Assembly: GCA_964195005.1 (NCBI GenBank)
Contig: CAXMOO010000080.1
Location: forward strand, 1-5,171
Reading direction: 5' to 3'
DNA length: 5,171 bases
From: JAUXLW01 sp964195005
Lineage (GTDB): Bacteria; Actinomycetota; Acidimicrobiia; Spongiisociales; SHLN01
The stretch's first letter is position 1; each line of letters starts with the position of its first letter. Both the position numbers and the translations under genes were made by a program. Shown in pieces: positions 1-5,171 of this stretch. The notes below the pieces were generated by a model, which worked only from the letters and a program-made list of their open reading frames with translations, was not told where the DNA came from and made no database searches.

Positions 1-1741
1 GGATGATGTGGCGCCGGTTATCGGTGCCGGCCGCGCCTGCGGCGATGGTGATATCCCGGAGCTCGGTGCCGAGGTCCCAGATGACCACCCCGCTCCACTT
101 GGACTGCAGGTAGTCGTGCGCCTCGCGCAGTTTCTGTTCGGCCAGAGCGGTGGGAAAGACCAGCATCTCATGGAGCTGGCCGGAGAAAGGCAGGTCGACC
201 GGGGAGCCGCCGCTGGGGATGGCAGAACGTCGCGCTCCCAATACCGGCAGGACCGGATCGAGAACTTCGGCGGGACTGGCTTCACCATCGTAGGTGGGGC
301 CAAAAACATTTTCCAACCGGTCATCGACACGCCGGAAGATCGACGTGGTGGTCTCCGTGCCGGAGGTGCGCTGGTAGCCACCCACGGCCAAGTCGTCGAT
401 CTGGTAGACCGGGGCTCCCGGGTAGGAAATCGCCTGAGTGGTTGCGGAGACCTTGAGCTGGGCGCGGTTGGTTGAGAGCAGCATCTGAGCTGTGTCCGAA
501 GACGCCGTCGCCTGATATGCAGCGAGCACAGTGTGGTTGCCGGCCGGCAGTGCGGTATTTTGGAAGAACAGGTGGGAGGCCGGGGAGCTGGAAAAATCCA
601 CCGACCCACCGGTGGCCACCGGCTGGTATTCGGCGAGCGGCTGCATCGCGTGCCGGCTATTGCCGGAGCGGTCTGGCCAGCTGGCCACCGCGGCGTCCTC
701 GGCGAGGTCGAGTCCGTCGAGCCAGAGTGAGGCGTCGGTGCCGTCTGCGGTGCTCGGGCTGAGCACCCTAAGCACTGTCTGGCCGGAGAAGTTCTCACCA
801 CCGTCAGTCCAACTCAAGGGCAGATTCGAGCTGCTGCGCGTCCGGTCGGTATGGGTGATGCTGAGTCGGCCGTTCTGAATGTCGGCCAAGGTGAGGGAAA
901 CCGGCGCGTCGCCGGCGGTCAGTGGCACCCCGTCGGCGAGGATCTCAAAGCCGGCAGCAGCAGATGTGTTCCCGTCCGGCAGGGTCACGGTGATGTCCGC
1001 AGGATCGGTATCAGAATCAAGGAATTTCAAGTAGATTCCTGCGATTCCGGACTCGGGTACTAGGATCTCGGTGGTAGCCAGTAGAGGGTCGCGGTTGCTC
1101 ACGTTCGGGTCGCCGCCACGTTGGTATTCTTCGAGGTTGCTCCAGCCGTCCTCATCTGGGTCGCCGCCGGCATCCGCTAGCGTCGGATCCAGACCGTGGA
1201 GTTTTTCCCACCAGTCCGGTAGGTCGTCGTTGTCAGAATCGGTACTATCGCCCGCCACCACGAGGTCGAGCCGATACTCCATCGTCCGACTGGCAAAGCT
1301 TAACCCATAAAACTCCGTACTGCCGTCAGGCAAAGTGGCAGGGGAACCGTCAATAGCGATCTCCGTGATATTGAACGCGGTCGATTGATTATTGATGGAA
1401 AGGAACTCTCCCATCCGAGGCGTCTCTGGCAGGTAGGCCAGCGGGACTTTTAGCGCATAGGACCAGGGCTTGACCTTGCCCGGCCCTGTGGGTCGAAGAG
1501 ATGTCTTCAGAGTCACCCGGTTGGTGGGATTCGCCTGATTAACAAAGGTCATCTCCAATTCTCCGGACTGGAGCAGGACGGTATTGGCACCACCGATCTG
1601 TCGGACTTCGCCGTAGAAGGTAACGTAGGCATCGCTAAACCCGTTAGCGAAGCCTTGAGCCTGCGCCGCTGGTGGCGGCGCAATCCAGAGGATACCGAGG
1701 AGTGTAGCGGTGAGGAGCAGGTTCTTGTAGTAAGTTTTCAT
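1..1741 (-). CDS. N-terminal part of a secreted multidomain protein: signal peptide, TSP3-like repeats, cadherin-like domain, LamG-like jellyroll (3' end outside window)
   Basis: The frame is open from ATG at 1739-1741 to the left edge, giving 580 codons with no stop. The codon just before the ATG is an in-frame TAG (1742-1744), so this is the most upstream start possible; the next in-frame ATG (residue 64) would lose the signal peptide. Residues 1-28 form a signal peptide: MKTYYKN, then a hydrophobic core, then AQA with predicted cleavage before Gln29. Residues 30-162 are an unassigned, probably beta-rich domain. Residues 168-212 carry two acidic thrombospondin type 3-like loops, DSDNDDLPDWWE and DPDEDGWSNLEE, which in that family bind calcium. 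Residues 220-330 look like a cadherin-like or CSPG-type repeat (SLTLADIQNGRLSITHTD). Residues 336-549 look like a LamG-like concanavalin A fold, opening with LWLDGLDLAEDAAVASWPDR and closing with LHEMLVFPTALAEQKLREA and a helical end at QSKW. A further domain begins at about 552. No cysteines are visible. The likely role is an exported adhesion or glycan-binding surface protein; the ligand is unknown. No catalytic motif is visible in this part. Confidence 0.93.
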   Translation of the reverse strand, partial: MKTYYKNLLLTATLLGILWIAPPPAAQAQGFANGFSDAYVTFYGEVRQIGGANTVLLQSGELEMTFVNQANPTNRVTLKTSLRPTGPGKVKPWSYALKVPLAYLPETPRMGEFLSINNQSTAFNITEIAIDGSPATLPDGSTEFYGLSFASRTMEYRLDLVVAGDSTDSDNDDLPDWWEKLHGLDPTLADAGGDPDEDGWSNLEEYQRGGDPNVSNRDPLLATTEILVPESGIAGIYLKFLDSDTDPADITVTLPDGNTSAAAGFEILADGVPLTAGDAPVSLTLADIQNGRLSITHTDRTRSSSNLPLSWTDGGENFSGQTVLRVLSPSTADGTDASLWLDGLDLAEDAAVASWPDRSGNSRHAMQPLAEYQPVATGGSVDFSSSPASHLFFQNTALPAGNHTVLAAYQATASSDTAQMLLSTNRAQLKVSATTQAISYPGAPVYQIDDLAVGGYQRTSGTETTTSIFRRVDDRLENVFGPTYDGEASPAEVLDPVLPVLGARRSAIPSGGSPVDLPFSGQLHEMLVFPTALAEQKLREAHDYLQSKWSGVVIWDLGTELRDITIAAGAAGTDNRRHII

Positions 1742-1797
1742 CTATTTTCGAGGCTTAGGGTGCAATGTGGCAAGATCAGTCGGCGACGGTCGGACGC
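1742..1797 (-). other. Short intergenic gap between the two giant genes
   Basis: These 56 bases lie between the TAG of the upstream gene and the ATG of the downstream gene. Read on the minus strand, the sequence just before the ATG is GCCTCGAAAATAG, with no GGAGG-like Shine-Dalgarno; it is A-rich instead. The GC-rich first half contains repeated GTC/GAC triplets (GTCCGACCGTCGCCGAC) that form only very short pairings and are not followed by a T-run, so I see no intrinsic terminator. A TTGCCA occurs in the gap without a convincing -10 partner. The short spacing, same strand and lack of a terminator favour co-transcription, but a weak internal promoter cannot be excluded. Confidence 0.6.
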
Positions 1798-4700
1798 CTA
1801 CTGGCCCTGATGGGAGTAGGTCTTGAAGTGGATCTTAATGTCGGAGACTTTATCAGCGAGCTGCTGCAGTCCCTTCTCGGGATTGGCGTGCAGGTTGGCC
1901 CCTGGGATGATCAGCAGCCAGTCGGAGTTCCACACCGAGCGGCTGACCAGGCGGGAGTCGTGAATCAGTTCGCTGTCGTCAACCGTGCCATCTGCACCCG
2001 GAACCCCGTGGTAGACGCGGAAGTCACCGTGGCGGCGCAGTTGGGCAAAGCTGCCGTCCAGCCCGTCGAGGGTCGGAATGTAGCCCGGAGATGTCAGGCT
2101 GGTCTGGTTGATGACAAAGGGTGTTGGAATGCGCTGCTCGACCACACCCCAGCGGCGGACGACCGGCTGGGTCGCACTGGAGCTGCGCAGGTAATCGTCG
2201 CCGGCGGGGACCAGATACGCCCGTGGGGTCGTGGCCAGCCCAGCCGCATCGTAGTTGTCCAGCCAGACACCGTGTCCGCGGATTTTGGTGGCGAAGTTGG
2301 CGGTGCTGTAGGCATGATCGCCCGGCATCAATGAATTTCCGAAGAAGTTGACACCTCCGTTGATTTGGGAGCTAAAACGGATGACGATGCCTGGTTGTGG
2401 CCCGTCCTCGGGCGTAGAGAACGGCCGGCAATGGCGGACAAATTCCGGCATCTGGGTCAGGTCCGAGACTATACGTGTATTGAGGGCGTCCTTCCAACGG
2501 GCATCGCTGGCGTCACTGTTCCCAGGCTCGTGTGGCAGAATGCGGAAGAGTTCCCCGCGCAACGAGATCTTCTCGACCTCGGATTGTGGGCTGTTGAGGC
2601 CGAGTTGGCCTTTGAGGACCTGGAAGTTGGCATTAAGCTGACTCAGGATCTCGGCCAGTCCACCTTGGCCGACCTGCGGCTGTCCGCCGCTCCAGAGGCC
2701 GAGCTGGCGTTCCTTGACGATTCGGTCGAGCAACTGCCCTGGGGCGGCCGGGTGGCCGGGATCAAGACTAGTCTCGTAGTCGTAGGCCCGGGCTGCCAGC
2801 CAAGCGTAGCGGGCGGCGTGATTGAAGGAGCTCTGGTACTTGGCCATCGCCTCGTTGCGCGACAGGCGGAAGATCATGTCGTTGTAGCGGTTGCCCTGCA
2901 CTGCGGCGGCCAGGCCGGTGTTGAAGCTCTCCCGTTCCTTGAGCAGACGGAAGCCCTCCGCCTGGGCCGTGATGTATGCTTGGCGAAGGATTGAAAGGTT
3001 CTGAAGGTGTTGGCCGATTCCTGCCAGTTTGGGGCCATTATCGCCGGTGTGCTGTTCGATTCCCGCGAGTAATCCGAGGATCTCATTGGATGTATCTAAA
3101 CGCCCTTTATCTCTTTCCATAGCTGCTATGGTTTCGGCAGCTGCTAGGTCTGCAGCTCTGAACACAGTGTCAGCAATTGCCTTGGCAACATCCGATACTA
3201 TTACAACGGCCTCCTTAGTCACATAGCCTGCCGCGACACCTGCGAAGGTCAGGTCACCGCCGTTTGAGAACCCAGCAACAAGGCTGTCAGGCAAAGCTGC
3301 TTCCCATATACCAAGAGCCGATTCTGCAGCGGTATTTCCAAGTTCCGCAAATTGAACTGCCGAGTCATAAATCGCATGGGCGGCGGCCAATACTACCCTC
3401 ACCGCAATGATGGCATCCTGGTAACCCCCCTTGATTTTAATGATCTCAAGCGTGTGTTCAAGTTGCAACACGAGAGTTTCAAAGTCCCCGAGGAAGCCGG
3501 CGTAGTCATCAAGTGCCTTTTTCAGTGCAATCTGTTCCGCCAGCATCTTTTCAAGAGTCCGCTGGAGCTTGCCGTAACTGGTTCGCTGCCCCCAATCATC
3601 ACCCGACTGGAAAGCGTAGTCTGAAGCGCGATGGACCGGCATTCCCGTCAGTGTTACTGTGGGGTCCGTATAACTGTTGCCACTGATATAGGTTTGGAGA
3701 GCGGCTTTAAGCTCCTCTGTGTTGTCGTAACCCAAACTTGCGGCATCGAGTGATTGAAACAATCCGTTCAGATCGGTTAACCCGGGTATTTGGCCCTTAA
3801 TATTTAGAAAATCGAGCCCCTCAACCCCATCCGATTCCGTCCCGCCGTGTGGCACGATCTGGTCGATCGTCGTCCGGTCCAGATAGGCAAAGAGCAACAG
3901 ATCAGGCCCCTCGTAACCCTCGGGGTATGCCTTGCCGAAGCCAATGGTGCCGTCGTAGGGCCGGCCGAAGATTTCGATGAGGCGGTTGCGGTAGTTGAGG
4001 TCCTGTTTGAAGGCCTCGGCGATCTTGGCCTTGGTGTCGTCGCCGAGGGCACGCAGCTTGTTATCGGCTCGGGTGGCGTAGTCGAGGGTGGCCATGGCAT
4101 TGCGACTCGCGGCTAGGGCCCGCTCGTAGACCTGCTCGAACTGGGTCTTGCGGCCGCTGGCGCCGCCGTCCAAAGCCTTGGGATCGATGTCGAAGGCAAG
4201 AGCATCGGTGTCGAAGCCGAGCGGATTCACCCCGCTGTTGGCCTCGTCGAGGGCTACCTGGATCTCGTGGAGAGCCCCGGTGATCTCGCCGATTTGGTCC
4301 TCGACGGCAAGACGGTCGAGGTGGTCGAGGTTTTCTGGGTTGTCGATCGGGGAGGCGTCGGCGGCCTCCTCCGGTAGCAGGACATTCGCTACAGCCCAGT
4401 CGAAGTAGGCTGCCTGGCCGGCTCGGTGGCCCCACTCGGAGACGCCCCAAGCGCGGGCCTTATCGGCGGAGTCGGTGTAGCCTTGCCACTGGCCATCGGG
4501 ATCCTGAGTGTAGGCTTGACGGTAAGTGCCGCGGACGATGTCGCGGCCGGCTCGAGCGCGGCCGGCTGCTAGTCGGGCGAAGGTTTTCTCATCGAGGAAA
4601 TCAACCTCGAGTACATTCTGCATCAGGCTGTAGAGTTCCGTGCGGGTCTTCCAGCTGAAGCCCGGATGCTGGAGCAGGGCGTAGGGCATGTTGATGGCGG

Positions 4701-5171
4701 AGAGGAAGTGTCCCCAGGAATCGCCGTGTCCCTGCGGGTAAAGGGCCCGTGCGTCGTCCTCGTTGATAAAGCCGTTAGCGTTCTCGTCGTAGATATTGTA
4801 GTTGACGTTGTAGGCGGCCTCGCCCAGTCCTTTGGCGTAATTCCAAAACATCCGGTTGTAGACTGGGTAACTCTTCCGGAAATCGGTGCCTCGCAGCAGG
4901 GACAACTCCTCGTGCATGAGATCAGCCTCCATGTTCTGGAAAGCGTGGGTGTAGGAGGCAACATCAGTCAGGGAGCCGTTGGCGCCGGCGTTGATAGTGG
5001 GGTCCTGGGCATCGCCGTAAGCCTCACGAGCCAACAGTTCGTAGAGGACCGAGAGCCGGGTGGCGGCCAGCAGCAGAGCCTGGTTCACTCCGTCGGTAGC
5101 GTTACCGTTGCTGGAGTTGTCGATGGAGAGACTCAGAGCGCGATTGAGGACGGTCTCATAGAGCTCGATGA
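1798..5171 (-). CDS. C-terminal part of a giant, probably secreted protein with dockerin-like loop, long helical region and Tc toxin A-like layout (5' end outside window)
   Basis: The frame is open from the right edge to a TAG at 1798-1800, giving 1123 visible residues (residue 1 is the codon at 5169-5167). A GTG at 5086-5088 could be called as a start, but the frame continues upstream with protein-like sequence (ELYETVLNRALSLSID), so the true start lies outside. Visible layout: residues 1-270 are helical, with one dockerin/EF-hand-like loop at 128-139 (DENANGFINEDD) and a Trp/Tyr-rich stretch at about 219-266. Residues 270-500 are mixed and include NYRNRLIEIFGRPYDG at about 392-407. Residues 538-628 and 651-804 are long helices around a Gly-rich hydrophobic segment at 629-650 (for example SLVAGFSNGGDLTFAGVAAG). 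Residues 880-1123 are beta-rich, with NFATKIRGHGVWLDNY and SVWNSDWLLIIPGA motifs. There is only one cysteine, in FVRHCRPF. I do not recognise a named family. The order of long helices, hydrophobic tip and beta-rich end recalls the TcA channel and TcB-binding region, by inference only. GC drops in the middle of the gene (3070-3840). Role unknown; a surface or secreted location is inferred from the calcium loop, the Cys poverty and the neighbour. Confidence 0.93.
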   Translation of the reverse strand, partial: IELYETVLNRALSLSIDNSSNGNATDGVNQALLLAATRLSVLYELLAREAYGDAQDPTINAGANGSLTDVASYTHAFQNMEADLMHEELSLLRGTDFRKSYPVYNRMFWNYAKGLGEAAYNVNYNIYDENANGFINEDDARALYPQGHGDSWGHFLSAINMPYALLQHPGFSWKTRTELYSLMQNVLEVDFLDEKTFARLAAGRARAGRDIVRGTYRQAYTQDPDGQWQGYTDSADKARAWGVSEWGHRAGQAAYFDWAVANVLLPEEAADASPIDNPENLDHLDRLAVEDQIGEITGALHEIQVALDEANSGVNPLGFDTDALAFDIDPKALDGGASGRKTQFEQVYERALAASRNAMATLDYATRADNKLRALGDDTKAKIAEAFKQDLNYRNRLIEIFGRPYDGTIGFGKAYPEGYEGPDLLLFAYLDRTTIDQIVPHGGTESDGVEGLDFLNIKGQIPGLTDLNGLFQSLDAASLGYDNTEELKAALQTYISGNSYTDPTVTLTGMPVHRASDYAFQSGDDWGQRTSYGKLQRTLEKMLAEQIALKKALDDYAGFLGDFETLVLQLEHTLEIIKIKGGYQDAIIAVRVVLAAAHAIYDSAVQFAELGNTAAESALGIWEAALPDSLVAGFSNGGDLTFAGVAAGYVTKEAVVIVSDVAKAIADTVFRAADLAAAETIAAMERDKGRLDTSNEILGLLAGIEQHTGDNGPKLAGIGQHLQNLSILRQAYITAQAEGFRLLKERESFNTGLAAAVQGNRYNDMIFRLSRNEAMAKYQSSFNHAARYAWLAARAYDYETSLDPGHPAAPGQLLDRIVKERQLGLWSGGQPQVGQGGLAEILSQLNANFQVLKGQLGLNSPQSEVEKISLRGELFRILPHEPGNSDASDARWKDALNTRIVSDLTQMPEFVRHCRPFSTPEDGPQPGIVIRFSSQINGGVNFFGNSLMPGDHAYSTANFATKIRGHGVWLDNYDAAGLATTPRAYLVPAGDDYLRSSSATQPVVRRWGVVEQRIPTPFVINQTSLTSPGYIPTLDGLDGSFAQLRRHGDFRVYHGVPGADGTVDDSELIHDSRLVSRSVWNSDWLLIIPGANLHANPEKGLQQLADKVSDIKIHFKTYSHQGQ
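3070..3840. other. Lower-GC block inside the upstream giant gene
   Basis: Hand counts over 3121-3840 give about 52% GC, against roughly 57-72% in the flanking 60-base rows I counted (2701-2760, 2821-2940, 3841-3900, 3961-4140, 4261-4320). The change is abrupt near 3840 and near 3060-3070. The reading frame is intact throughout. The block encodes about residues 444-700 of the visible protein, which includes the hydrophobic helices and the Gly-rich segment. It could mark a recombined or domain-swapped segment, or a part of the protein whose amino acid and codon demands differ. It is not a mobile element: no terminal repeats or transposase are present. Confidence 0.6.

Noticed and set aside
8..878. 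Plus-strand open frames at 8-475, 472-762 and 531-878
   Set aside because: They are antisense to the LamG-like region of the downstream gene. Their translations are low-complexity, with Gly/Val- or Arg-rich bias typical of shadows.
1742..1797. Intrinsic terminator or promoter in the gap
   Set aside because: Only very short pairings without a T-run are present, and the TTGCCA lacks a credible -10 element.
1742..1800. The two genes as one gene split by a frameshift or stop
   Set aside because: The second frame begins with an ATG and a clean signal peptide, and the first ends after a coherent C-terminal domain, so two separate genes fit better.
1765..2994. Plus-strand open frames of 189 and 209 codons (1765-2334 and 2365-2994)
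   Set aside because: They lie antisense to a well-supported coding frame with recognisable protein features, and their translations show no domain or motif; such frames are common in GC-rich genes.
5086..5088. GTG as the start codon of the upstream gene
   Set aside because: The same frame stays open to the window edge with plausible helical sequence, there is no properly spaced Shine-Dalgarno, and no signal peptide follows the GTG.
1798..5171. Full Tc toxin complex
   Set aside because: No YD/Rhs repeats or TcB/TcC-like gene is visible in the window; only the layout of one C-terminal region is suggestive.

Overview
The window holds parts of two very large genes, both on the minus strand and in the same order of transcription. 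Neither is complete. The upstream gene (complement of 1798-5171) enters from the right edge and shows its C-terminal 1123 codons. The downstream gene (complement of 1-1741) shows its first 580 codons and runs off the left edge. They are separated by 56 bases. I find no RNA genes, insertion sequences, CRISPR arrays or convincing terminators. Long plus-strand open frames are antisense shadows.

The downstream gene encodes an exported, multidomain beta-rich protein: signal peptide, an unassigned N-terminal domain, a thrombospondin type 3-like calcium-binding stretch, a cadherin-like/CSPG-type domain and a LamG-like jellyroll. The upstream gene encodes the end of a giant protein of a different character. 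It has a mostly helical region with one dockerin-like calcium loop, then long helices flanking a glycine-rich hydrophobic segment, then a beta-rich C-terminal domain. That order resembles, at the level of layout only, the channel and TcB-binding end of Tc toxin A subunits. This is inference and needs profile or structure searches.

The organism is probably a Gram-negative environmental bacterium of the Planctomycetota-Verrucomicrobiota group. The reasons are the giant secreted TSP3/cadherin/LamG architecture, about 60% GC in most of the coding sequence, and no Shine-Dalgarno before the downstream gene. The assignment rests on recollection of family style, not on a search.

The pair may be an operon of cell-surface or secreted giant proteins, with adhesion or carbohydrate-binding modules in one and a possible channel-like module in the other. 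A block at about 3070-3840 inside the upstream gene has clearly lower GC than its flanks and coincides with the hydrophobic helical section. It is the strongest unexplained compositional signal in the window.
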